Assembly: GCA_001599715.1 (NCBI GenBank) | Contig: BCHU01000003.1 | Coordinates: 1,674,001 to 1,738,000 of the forward strand | Source: Phaeotremella fagi | Taxonomy: Eukaryota > Basidiomycota > Tremellomycetes > Tremellales > Phaeotremellaceae | Direction: 5' to 3' | Length of the DNA stretch: 64,000 nt | Part shown: in pieces, positions 55,203-64,000 of the stretch | Numbering within the stretch: the first letter of the stretch is position 1 | Layout: the number at the start of each line of letters is the position of its first letter | The notes under the pieces: generated by a model | What the model saw: only the letters and a program-made list of their open reading frames with translations | Database searches by the model: none | What the model was told of the DNA's origin: nothing | Made by a program: the position numbers and the translations under genes

Positions 55203-57046
55203 TTAAACCTCCTTGGTGACCTCCTCTCTGATTTCTTTCTCTTCTGTAACCATTTGAACTTTGGTGACATATCTTCTGAATTTTCTTGGAGGAACTTTGG
55301 CTTCAAACATCTCATCGATCTCAGCTGGGGTTCGACGAGCGACCTCTGGTAGAATGAAGAAGGCGATGACACAGGAGATGATGCCGGTTGCTCCAAAGCT
55401 GAACAGAGTAAGCGAAGTGCTTGAATGTAAAACTTACAAGTAACCTGTCTTGAGAGACCAGACCTTGAGCATGAGTGGGACGGTGTAGTTGAAACAAATA
55501 CCAAGGAGATATGATCCAGCAAGAGCAACTGATGTTGCTCTAGCCTTCAATCGTTGTGAAGGAACTTCAGCGACGTAAGAATATGCAACTGAGGCTCCAC
55601 CAATGACACCGAAGTTTGAAACGCAGGCGAAGAAAACTAAAAGTTGACCAAGTTGAGAACTGGTGTAATCGAAAGATCCCAAGATACCAATTCCAAGAAT
55701 GGCGATCGAACCAGCACCGAATAATCCAAGTGTCAACCATCTTCTTCCCCATCTATCTGAGATAGCTGCTGAAGCTCCGATACCCAAAAGTTGACAGACG
55801 GCTAAAATCATAGTAACGGTGAAGGGTGCAGTGTTTCCCGCCAATTGGACTGAAGGTCAGATTATCACTTGTTTTCGAGCCTACAGAAATAAGTCGCATA
55901 ATTGTTTGTAACACTTTGTCCTGCTAATTGTTGGATAGCTTTTGGCCAGAACGCAATCAAAAGTCTCCAACCCTCTGTACCCTTGAAAAGTTCGATGAAG
56001 GGGATTGATTTGTTGGTCTCGCTGACGATCTTTTCGTGTTCGACTGTGGCGACAAGAATAGCCTGCGATTGTCAGACCCTGTGACCCTTCAGAGAGAGTT
56101 CACTCACTAGTTCCTCTTGAGTGTTATAACCTTCAACCCCTTTGTGAGTTGAGGCGAGAACTTTTTCTGCCTGTTCATGTTTTCCTCTTTGAACCAACCA
56201 CCCTGGAAAATTGTCAGTTTTTCTTCCATCTGAGATCAAGTATTGACTTACAAGGACTTTCTGGGATGAAAAGATTTATAATCAATAACACACCCAACAT
56301 TCCCCATTGGGTGTAGATAGGAATACGGAAGTTGAGTGGATCGGTGATAGCCAATTGACGAAGAGCTAATGGGGCAAAGATCTGAGCAAAGACGTACCAG
56401 CTGTTCTGCGTCAGCTGAGTGGCAGAAAAGAATGCCACAAGCACTTACAAAAGGTAGGCATTGATCAAGAAACCTCTAAGCTGGGTTGGAGAGTGTTCAG
56501 CGATATACAGAGGGTATGTAGCTTGCATCATTCCCAAACCAACACCACCGATCAATTTGGCGAAAAGCCAGTGAATCCAGTTGGTAGTGGCGGATTCCAA
56601 TGAAACTGCGATGACAAGAGATAACCAAGTAACGTGCATACAGATTTTCCTTCCCCAGGGGTCACTTCCGAATTGTAAGATAATAACACCCAGAAGTTGT
56701 CCCGTTGACTGCATGCCTCCCCAGACGGAGACATGAGTTGGATCGATGACAGTGCCTCCGTTTGACATTTGCCTAATGAATCCAGTGTTTGAGACAATAG
56801 ATCCGGCAATCGAAACCTCTAAACAGGGTCAGACTCTTGCATTATTGTTTTCAACCTACGATAACCATCTAAAGCAGCACAGAAAGCTCCTGCCATGCAC
56901 AACACACAAATTCTCCAGTACACGCGAATCGCCTGAAGGATTGGCATGTTGTCAAGGGAAGATCTCATCTGAACAACTTCCCCACCCTTGCTGACATCGT
57001 AGTCGATCTCAGCATTCTGTGGATCTTTAGAATCAATGGCGCTCAT
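55203..57046 (-). CDS. MFS sugar-porter-family permease, second member
   Basis: Starts MSAIDSKDPQNAEIDYDVSK; about 530 residues with seven or so introns. Sugar-porter signatures: GAFCAALDGY (TM1), VWGGMQSTGQLLGVIILQFG, DPWGRKICMHVTWLSLVIAV (loop 2-3), YIAEHSPTQLRGFLINAYL, FIPESP (after TM6), ISDRWGRRWLTLGLFGAG (loop 8-9) and YSYVAEVPSQRLKARATSVA. The tail RRTPAEIDEMFEAKVPPRKF matches the fungal hexoside permease end and the permease at 19.2 kb (TPAELNEMFEKKIKPWKF). It is divergent from a nucleoside hydrolase, so its solute may be a nucleoside or related glycoside; that is inference. Confidence 0.9.
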
Positions 57047-57419
57047 GATGGTTCAAAAAACTTGATAATCTTCTTTTCCCTCTTAATGCTCAAATGGCTT
57101 AAGTATTTGAAAAAATTGATAGATCCACCTTTGGAAATCAACAAGCGATCCGAAGTTGCCGACGAAATTAAACTGCTTTGTATTCCGAAAACATGCTTTG
57201 AGAGCATAAACACTAAGGACGATTGTCTTGAGTCGTCCAAAAATAGCTTCGATCAACCTTCATTTGGCGGAATCCTGGGCGGATTCTCAGGGTTTAAGAC
57301 GGTATTCGAGCCGTCCCGAATCTTGCGGTCCGAGCGTTCATGGTTTGTGTGGATTTGATTTTGAAAAAAGTTGGTTGCTTCTCAACAACAAACAATTACA
57401 ACAACATTGACAAACAAGC
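57047..57419. promoter_or_regulatory. shared divergent promoter, MFS permease / nucleoside hydrolase
   Basis: 373 bp. It contains GGCGGAATCCTGGGCGGATT (57265-57284), a near-exact direct repeat of GGCGGAAT/GGCGGATT with 11-bp spacing, then TCCGAG and CCGTCCCG half-sites. Such spaced CGG triplets are typical targets of Zn2Cys6 activators. Confidence 0.5.
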
Positions 57420-58370
57420 ATGTCGCCTACACGAATCATCCTTGATACCGATTTGGCTATGGGCGCTGGTGCCGACATTGACGACGGATTCGCGCTAGCG
57501 TTGGCCCATGCTGATCCTGATATCCAGCTCGACATGGTAACTACGGTAAACGGTAACACTGATCTCGAAAGTGCAACGATTCTGACAGGTGTCTTACTCG
57601 ATCGATTGAACATTCAAAATACTCCCCTGTACGCTGGTGCCAAAACACCTATCATTCATCCCGACACCCTTCGAGAACCGGCGCCCCACGTCGCTGCTTT
57701 AAAAGCAACCGCCAGACCTCCAACACCAGGGTACGCAGCAGTCGCAATTGTAGAACATGTCATGGCAAATCCTGGCGAAATCACAATAGTAGCGATTGGT
57801 CCTCTCACAAATATTGCTCTGGCTATCCTACTGGAACCTCGAATCGTCACTGCTGTAAAAGAATTAGTAATAATGGGTGGTTACTTCTTTGGAACAATGT
57901 ATTCACACAACAAACCTGGTGAATTCAACGTTTTCACCGACCCAGAAGCTGCAAGGACTATATTACGTTCCGGTATTCCCCATCGTTGGATTGGATTGGA
58001 TGTCACACTTCAATGTCGATTCAACAAAGCTCAAGCTAGAGACTTACGGGGTTCAGATTTCACCAATTTCGCCAGCGAAGCTACGCTCAAGTACATCGAT
58101 CACCAGGCAGTACGATTCCCTGGTCGACCAGTGATGGATTCAGTCCCAATGCACGATCCCCTGGCAGTCGCTGTCGTATCGAAACCAGACCTTTGCACCT
58201 ACAGGGAGATGTCGATGAACATAATAACGGGGACGGGGGAAGCAAAAGGTGTAATGATAGGAGACAGATTGGAACTACCCAACCCACCAAAACCGAATTG
58301 TCGTGTTGCGGTTGGTGTTGATGTTGAAGGGTTCCAGAAGCATTTCATCGACCTCATCAAGACTTTATGA
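57420..58370 (+). CDS. inosine/uridine-preferring nucleoside hydrolase family protein
   Basis: Intronless, 316 residues, cytosolic. Cleaves the N-glycosidic bond of ribonucleosides to give base and ribose. Near the start, RIILDTDLAMGAGADIDDGF carries the Asp cluster that binds Ca2+ and ribose (family DTDxGxDDA; here with a 4-5 residue insert). VTTVNGNTDLESATI is the usual V-x-GN segment, ITIVAIGPLTNIALAI and LVIMGGYFFG are family strands, and GEFNVFTDPEAARTILRSGI is the EFN-x3-DPEAA motif. PMHDPLAVAVV holds the catalytic-site HDPLA. The substrate base is not decided. The pairing with a divergent permease suggests salvage of external nucleosides. Confidence 0.93.
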   Translation: MSPTRIILDTDLAMGAGADIDDGFALALAHADPDIQLDMVTTVNGNTDLESATILTGVLLDRLNIQNTPLYAGAKTPIIHPDTLREPAPHVAALKATARPPTPGYAAVAIVEHVMANPGEITIVAIGPLTNIALAILLEPRIVTAVKELVIMGGYFFGTMYSHNKPGEFNVFTDPEAARTILRSGIPHRWIGLDVTLQCRFNKAQARDLRGSDFTNFASEATLKYIDHQAVRFPGRPVMDSVPMHDPLAVAVVSKPDLCTYREMSMNIITGTGEAKGVMIGDRLELPNPPKPNCRVAVGVDVEGFQKHFIDLIKTL

Positions 58371-58490
58371 GAGACGGGGGGGCATGAACGTTATGAGCAT
58401 CAATCAATTATGCATATTAATATAGACAAAAAGGGGGGAAAATAACATGAGCGTTATCTTGAGAATATACAGTAATTACAGAACAACAAC

Positions 58491-59470
58491 CTAGAACTGA
58501 ACAAAGGTTGAAAGAGGAAGGAAAGTCTTTGACTTAACTTCTTCTGCCTTGTGTTGGTAGGAGTCTGCAAGATAATCGAGAGCGATTTTGACTTCCGAAA
58601 AGCTTTGGGCGGATTGTCGCATTTTCGTGTTGTGAGAAATTAAACCTTTGAAAGCAAGTGATGGGGGTTCGTCTTCGATGGAACTGGGAGCGTTGTGGAA
58701 TTTTTTCCATACTTTAAGGGTACTTTCGAACGATTCCTTCTCCTCCAAGATTTCGGAAACTAACTGACTGAGAACATTGTCGCAAAGCATGTTAAGAGTA
58801 ACGAATTTTGAAAGTCGACTTTTATAATGGTTCTCGCGTTCGTGGAAGATTAGCCAGTTATCCGCTTCGGAATCTCCGCTGATATCGTCGAATATAGTAC
58901 CCTTCTCCGAGAGCAGCATTGAACTCTGCTCGCCCAGGTTACTATTGGCGAACAGAGTGTGAATTCTTTTTAGGGCGACTTTTTCAGATAGTTTGAGAGT
59001 CGCCTTCCAACCTCGAACTTGAGTAGATGAAGCAAGCCAGTCGGTGATTGAATTAGACGAAAATGGTCTGTAAGTGAGGTTGAGACTGTTGAGAGTTTCG
59101 ATGTTAGAGTTCAAAACGTCGACCCAGACTTTTTGGTCTTTTTCGCGTTTGAGAGAATAGGCACTCAGAACTTTCTCGTAGTACTCAGATGGGGTGTTTT
59201 TGGGGGAGCGGAGGTTGTCGGTGAGAGTCGGATCGATTTCACGAATGGCTGAACCGAGGTAGAGGTGATCGAACTCATCTAACAGGAGACTTGATTCGTC
59301 GATTGCTGGTTCGTCGTTTGTCTTATTCGGGGCTTTACCAGTGTTGGAAGAGTCTTGGTAGTCTACGACATGTCATCGGTCATGTTTCCCTGATGAGAGG
59401 TTAAATACTTACCTCCTCGGAGAGTCTCGTTAGAGTTTCTGGAATAAAGGGTTGCAGCGTCGTCGTCCAT
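58491..59470 (-). CDS. unknown tandem-family protein, copy 2
   Basis: Exon 1 (MDDDAATLYSRNSNETLRG plus one base) is followed by a phase-1 intron (about 59362-59411). Exon 2 starts DYQDSSNTGKAPNKTNDEPA and runs to TAG at 58491. Family landmarks: LYLGSAIREIDPTLTDNLRS, VLSAYSLKREKDQKVWVDVL, RGWKATLKLSEKVALKRIHT, SNLGEQSSMLLSEKGTIFDD, KFVTLNMLCDNVLSQLVSEI and KIALDYLADSYQ. About 310 residues, all-helical in appearance, no signal or membrane segment. It is closest to copy 3, located next to it on the same strand. No known domain is recognised. Confidence 0.75.
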
Positions 59471-59913
59471 GTTCAAGACTGAGTGGGGGGATTATAACGA
59501 TGAAAGAAGAAAGAAAAGAAATGGGGCTTTCATCTTCTTGTACGAGGTCCACTTCACCAAGTAGAAAGAAGCCCCCCGGAAGAAGGCAGCCTTCGAAAGA
59601 AAATGGCGACAAAAAGACTGTTGTCTCGTATTCGGCAATTGCAGTTGAGCAAATATATCGGGAAATTCACCTTCCCTTTCAAGAATCTTCAGCCCTTTTC
59701 ATCGAGATCTACAACGCAGTGTCGTCCAAACCACCCACGCTGTCCTAACCACAGAGTGGCGGAAGTGAAGAAACGAAGAATTCATAGTTGTGCGATGTAA
59801 ACAGACAAAAAGGACATAGAACAAAGATTTAATCAAAACAGAATCAATCGATAAGAATTTCAAACAAACTACTCCATCAACATACCAGCCTCATCCGCTT
59901 CCAATCGTTCTTC
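59471..59913. other. intergenic region between tandem-family copies 2 and 3
   Basis: About 440 bp. It holds AGAAAGAAGCCCCCC at 59563-59577, similar to AGAAAGAAGTCCCC of the palindrome upstream of copy 1. An 83-codon plus-strand frame from ATG 59500 is judged accidental. Confidence 0.5.
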
Positions 59914-60806
59914 TTAAATACCAAGGAAGGAATAACAAGGGAGGAGTTTGTCTGGTCTTCTTTTGTTCTTACCGGATTGAAAAGAGCTTGAGAGGTATTC
60001 GAGGCAAATGTCGATATCTGAACATTCTTGGGCGTCTTTTTCTATTGAAAGATTGTGAGTGATTATGGCGTCTTTACATTCTTGAAATATCTCTTGCTGT
60101 CTTGAGTCGTAGTTGGGGTAATCGTAAGGATCGTTTTTGAGGCTTTCGATTTTTTTATCGCACGCGGACTTTTGTTTTTCCAATCTTCTTACCACCTGAT
60201 CAAGGGCGTTATCGCATATCATGTTGAGAGAAACCAGACATGAAAGACGAGTCGCCAAGTTCTTCTCCAAACACTCCTCACCTTTTCCACGGAGTGACCG
60301 GATCTCATCGAAAACACTTCCCCCGGTACTGATTAACATGTGTTGTTGACCACCAAGGTCGTGTTGGGAGAGAAATCTTTCGACCCGCTCTAAAGCAAGC
60401 TCCGTGTCGAGTTTGGGGGGTTTCCAACCACTTACGTAAGTTGAAGGGAGGTACCAATCCGATCGGTAGTAATCAGACTCTCCCCTGTATCTACAGGTGA
60501 CTGCTTTTGCTGTTTCTAGTTGTGATTTGTAGGTATCGACCCAAGCCTTCTGTTGTTGCTGTCGCTTGGTCGAGTAGGCTGTCAACACCCGACCAGATTG
60601 GGAAACCGAATCTGTAGGGTCGATAGATTTGAGATCGTCGATGAGGCTAGGATCGGCTTTCTGTAACGCTGTACCGATAGAGAGGTTTTGGAAAACGGAT
60701 GAAGGGACGAGGCGATAAGCTGAATTGGTTTGTGGTTGGATTTGTAACTGTCAATTACCTCTTGCAATACTACGGAGGACTTACCGTTATCTGTATTGGA
60801 GCTCAT
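59914..60806 (-). CDS. unknown tandem-family protein, copy 3
   Basis: Exon 1 encodes MSSNTDN plus one base. The best splice (GTAAG donor near 60784, CAG acceptor near 60719) joins in phase 1 to AYRLVPSSVFQNLSIGTALQ, then KADPSLIDDLKS, VLTAYSTKRQQQQKAWVDTY, KAVTCRYRGESDYYRSDWYL, VSGWKPPKLDTELALERVER, HDLGGQQHMLISTGGSVFDE, CLVSLNMICDNALDQVVRRL and IDICLEYLSSSFQ. About 273 residues. The segments line up one by one with copy 2 (for example LSIGTALQKADPSLIDDLKS with LYLGSAIREIDPTLTDNLRS). Function unknown. Confidence 0.75.
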
Positions 60807-61227
60807 GATGAAACGATAGCTTGATGTGAGAGTTGTTCTTGATAAAAGTGAAATGGAATTGAATGAAGTAAATTAGAAAAAGGTGGGGGGTTTCCCCCCT
60901 TCTTATCCACTTCCAGTGTCGCCACCTCACAAAAGAGATAAGATAAGAAAAGTAATTTCACAAGCCGATATCGTCAAAGGGAGTTCAAAGAAAGGAAAAG
61001 TTGGTTTACAAAGGCTCGGGATATTCGTGTTTTCCCTGATGTCTTTTGTTAGCGAGGGGAGCTGTGTCGTCATGTTTGAGATTGGCTTTTGGTGTGTCAA
61101 AGCGATAAAAGAGGAATTTGAACCGATTAACAGTGAATTTTTTGGTGCGAAGTAATCCTGGTAATACATGCAAGGTACGGCCTGCAGTAAATATCTATTG
61201 TATCAAAAGTGTCTATCAGAAAGAAGC
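60807..61227. other. intergenic region between tandem-family copies 3 and 4
   Basis: About 420 bp, containing GGGGGG-TTT-CCCCCC at 60885-60899, about 80 bp upstream of the copy 3 start. A 90-codon frame at 60883-61155 lacks an ATG at its proposed start and is not accepted. Confidence 0.5.
60885..60899. repeat. G6-TTT-C6 inverted repeat
   Basis: Six G, TTT, six C: a perfect 6-bp hairpin about 80 bp upstream of tandem-family copy 3. Confidence 0.7.
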
Positions 61228-62284
61228 TCAAACACCGGAGTCATCTGTATGGACGGAAGAGGTAAAGATGGAAGATGGGTTACTGAATTTGGAAGGTAAA
61301 CCTTTTTCTCCAACAGTGTATTTATGAGTAAAATATTCGAGAGATTGAGCGAGCTCTGACGCTTGTGTGATTTTTGACCTAGCAGCACTAAGTTTCCCGG
61401 TTATTCTACGTCTATAGTCCTTCATCCCCTCGTTATCTTCTCGCGAACCACCCAATTTAGATGTAAATTGTCCGAGGTCCGTTTCGAAAGATTTGAGATC
61501 GGTAGAAACACCATCGGATAACTGATCTAAAACGTTGTTTGAAATCTGGTCTATCGTCAACAGTTGCCCCAAAATTTCCGCATGTTTTGCATCAACACTA
61601 GCTTTGTATGCCTCGGAATTTAGAGCTAATCCTTTATTACGATCATACCAAGAATTAGACTCCTCTAAATCGTCAATGATTGTTGTTTTCCTTCCTGTCT
61701 TGAACATTCTGGTTTGATCACCCAAGTCTCTACCTTCGACAGAACTTTCGATTTCACTCAGAGCAGACGACTCGTTGAGATCAGGAGGATTATAACCGTA
61801 TTTTTCTGAAGCACTTGTGTCGAACAAAAAAGAAGTATCCAAACGTTCGCCATAATAATCGTTGTGTTCTTTAACAGAACCAACACTCCCTTGATAAGAT
61901 GCTACCATACTTTTTATCTTTCGTCTGAACATTTCTGAAAAAGCTTTTAATCCCCTGACATTGGTTTGGTCGAGATCTACTGACTGACTGATTTTGTCGT
62001 AAAACTCAGACCCGGTGATATCGGATCCAAATTGTACCCCGTTGACTAGGATAGTGACTGGACGGGATGAATGTGTATTCGAGTTGACGTCGGAAGGTGA
62101 GGAGGAAGAGTTGTCGACTGGATAGGATGAACGTGTATTTGAGCTGGTGTCGGAAGATGAAGTGATAAATGAGGAGGTAGAGCTTCTATCATTTTGTGAC
62201 AAGTCTGTCGACAAGTGGGAGGCTAATCATCTTGATTAGCTAAGAAATCGCTTGACACGTACCGTCGCTTTCGGAAAATGGCAT
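61228..62284 (-). CDS. unknown tandem-family protein, copy 4
   Basis: Exon 1 encodes MPFSESD plus one base (ATG 62284); a phase-1 intron (about 62219-62260) joins to ASHLSTDLSQNDRSSTSSFI. The first 60 residues contain two imperfect Ser/Asn-rich units (DTSSNTRSSYPV and DVNSNTHSSRPV). Family segments follow: ALSEIESSVEGRDLGDQTRM with FKTGRKTTIIDDLEE, AEILGQLLTIDQISNNVLDQ, and SELAQSLEYFTHKYTV. About 338 residues, predicted helical. It has the same exon layout as the other copies, but its sequence is more diverged from copies 2 and 3 than those are from each other. Confidence 0.72.
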
Positions 62285-62560
62285 TGTTTACAGGTTACTT
62301 TGTGGTTTCTAATTATATGGTCTTCAATGTAGTTCTATCTTCAAGAGATGAACCACTTGGGGTATTAGTTGGAGACTATTTGGTTATATATGCATTTAGC
62401 AACAACTTTTGTTGTGTTTGATCATGATCGCAGTTGAAAGGAATTGCCACTTTGCAACAACGCCACGAATTGATGAAACGCGTTCGATGTTGAAGCATGG
62501 GTTTCAGTGAATCCTCCATTGAATTCTTTTCTTTTCTTTTATAATTAAATCAATTTCAAT

Positions 62561-63447
62561 ATGCCCCTCATCAACCTCTTCGTCTCGTCTCCAGATACCC
62601 ATTCGGAAAGACGTCTAGATTCGAGTTTGACAATAGATCAGTTAAAGGTAATTCTACCAGCTCGTGACATGACTCGTGCTGAAACCCATCAAAGGACAAA
62701 TTAACACCTATCACCGGTATCCAACCTCAACACCAAGTTTTGAAACTATATCGATCTTCAGAAGATGATTCGACTCTGTTGGCAACGCTGTCAGACGGAT
62801 CAAAGACGTTAGATCAATACGGGGTAATCGAATGGAACGTCATCAAAGTCAGTCATTCCCCCCTGCTTCACCTAACCCCCATAGATCGAAAACACAGACC
62901 CCAACGCTCGACCAGGAGAATTCACCGACCTATCATCAGTGAACAAATTCGAATTAACGTCGGAAGAATATGAAGCTCGTCAAGGTAAATCAAAACCCCA
63001 TACCCAAACTAATAACCCAGATACCGTGCTCTCCCATCTGAAAGCGAACAAATTAGGTCGATTCGCTGATATCCCAACGAATCTTACTCATCCACCCCCA
63101 ACTCACTTTACTGTTCCAGAAGGAACTGAACCGGGAGCCAGATGTGAAGTTAGGATTAATGATGGCGGGTTAGCTAAACGTGGTACTGTTAGGTTCGTAG
63201 GTGAGACTTCTTTTGGGAAGGGTGGGATTTGGGTTGGAGTGGAGTTGGATGAACCTATGGGTAAAGGTGATGGATCGTGGGTCTTTCTTCTACGTTTTGT
63301 GGGCTTACTGATATACTGGGCTTTAGGGTCGATGGAAATAGATATTTCACTTGTCGACCGCTGTATGCTACTTTCGTTCGACCTGATAAGATTGTTATAG
63401 GGGATTTCCCGGAGGAGGATTTGATGGATGAGGATGATGAGATATAG
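62561..63447 (+). CDS. tubulin-folding cofactor B (ALF1-like), CAP-Gly protein
   Basis: Binds alpha-tubulin during tubulin folding and heterodimer turnover. N-terminal ubiquitin-like domain: [20 protein letters not shown] and LTIDQLK, then [20 protein letters not shown] and [15 protein letters not shown]. The middle has [20 protein letters not shown] and KANKLGRF. The C-terminal CAP-Gly domain has [48 protein letters not shown] and, after a short intron (about 63279-63331), [20 protein letters not shown]. It ends [11 protein letters not shown], resembling the EEx-I/DE-I-type acidic end of the family. Four introns are read. The CAP-Gly GKNDG-like motif is GKGDGS here. Confidence 0.9.
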
Positions 63448-63737
63448 AGGCGGTGAGTGTTTGTTGGGATTGTAGTCGACACAACGCTAACAATCTATTT
63501 AGGCTTTAGACAAATCTTTACATATATAATACAATGCATGGTTATTTTTTTGGGTTTTATAAATATACTTGGTATAACACGACGAAAGGCGATGACTATA
63601 GACAGTGATTCTGTGGTGGGTTGGAGTAACTAATACGGGGATGGAGCAAAGCATGAACTAATAATACAGCAGTACACTAAAAGGGAATCGCATAAATGGA
63701 GAATAAGGAACAGGAAACCTGATTCTAAAACTACGCC

Positions 63738-64000
63738 CTAGCCATCAGAGACATTACCGTCCCAATCGAAAACGTCCAACTCATCAAGCTCATCTTCCCC
63801 CTCTTCAAAAACCTTCAACCCGGTACCAGCACAACCAGGACTCAAAACCATCTCAACTTGTTGACCCAAAGAAGCTGGTTTCTCGATATCAACCTTGGGA
63901 GTGGAACCACCTTTCGGTTCTTCATTATAACCCTCCTCGCCATCAATCTCCATCGAAACTTGATGTTCGGTACTGAGACTTTGTTCGGTTTCGATTTTTT
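63738..64000 (-). CDS. C-terminal fragment of an unknown acidic protein
   Basis: Minus-strand frame, open from the window edge to TAG at 63738. Visible C-terminus: IETEQSLSTEHQVSMEIDGE ... ELDELDVFDWDGNVSDG. Strongly acidic and low in complexity, so probably disordered. The ATG at 63953 is in frame, but the frame stays open upstream, so the true start is probably outside the window. Confidence 0.5.
   Translation of the reverse strand, partial: KIETEQSLSTEHQVSMEIDGEEGYNEEPKGGSTPKVDIEKPASLGQQVEMVLSPGCAGTGLKVFEEGEDELDELDVFDWDGNVSDG

Noticed and set aside
59500..59748. Plus-strand ORF rich in Ser/Lys/Pro between tandem-family copies 2 and 3
   Set aside because: No homology, lies in the promoter region of copy 2, and the composition looks like read-through of purine-rich promoter DNA.
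60883..61155. Plus-strand 90-codon ORF
   Set aside because: No ATG at its start, and begins inside the G6-TTT-C6 element.

Overview
This is a stretch of nuclear DNA from a fungus, almost certainly a basidiomycete yeast of the Tremellomycetes (Cryptococcus/Kwoniella type). Almost every gene is cut by many tiny introns (mostly 37-65 nt) with GT(G/A)AGT-like donors, a CTRAY-type branch sequence near the 3' end and a YAG acceptor. The gene set is typical of that group: IRE1, a PPZ-type phosphatase, RCF1 and a cytochrome b5/acyl-CoA dehydrogenase fusion. Most coordinates given for intron-containing genes run from start codon to stop codon; the introns inside were assigned by eye from splice signals, reading frame and protein conservation. 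No tRNA, rRNA, transposon or CRISPR array was recognised.

Layout. 0-8 kb: an unknown gene fragment, lipoate-protein ligase, eIF3d, and UTP17/NAN1 (a U3 snoRNP WD-repeat protein) whose two long introns each carry a box C/D snoRNA-like element. 8-16.5 kb: four small unknown genes, HIS6 and an IML2/TTC39-like gene. 16.4-29 kb: a metabolic block with a PhyH-type Fe(II)/2OG dioxygenase, a Cys-rich unknown, an MFS permease, a sulfamidase-like sulfatase, a small mitochondrial protein, a cytochrome b5/acyl-CoA dehydrogenase and a FAD-dependent oxidoreductase. Between the last two groups lies a very unusual array of GC-rich hairpins that all share the loop TGTC. 29-46.7 kb: a GT18-like glycosyltransferase, TRAPPC2L/TCA17, a large protein with a bacterial look, the RNase H2 C subunit, IRE1, a PPZ phosphatase, DTD1 and RCF1. 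46.8-53.6 kb: ARP8 and NOP2 (divergent pair) and a MAT2B/RmlD-like reductase. 53.8-62.3 kb: four members of an unrecognised tandem gene family, interrupted by a divergent MFS permease/nucleoside hydrolase pair. 62.5-64 kb: tubulin-folding cofactor B and a gene fragment.

Themes. Several genes serve ribosome production and translation (UTP17 with its snoRNAs, NOP2, eIF3d, DTD1). Secretory-pathway genes (IRE1, TRAPPC2L, a Golgi-type glycosyltransferase) and mitochondrial genes (lipoate ligase, RCF1, the small mitochondrial protein) are scattered between them. The 16-23 kb block looks like uptake and breakdown of sulfated or other organic compounds, and the 55-58 kb pair like nucleoside or sugar salvage. 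The least explained parts are the TGTC-loop hairpin array, the tandem gene family and the 866-residue bacterial-like protein.
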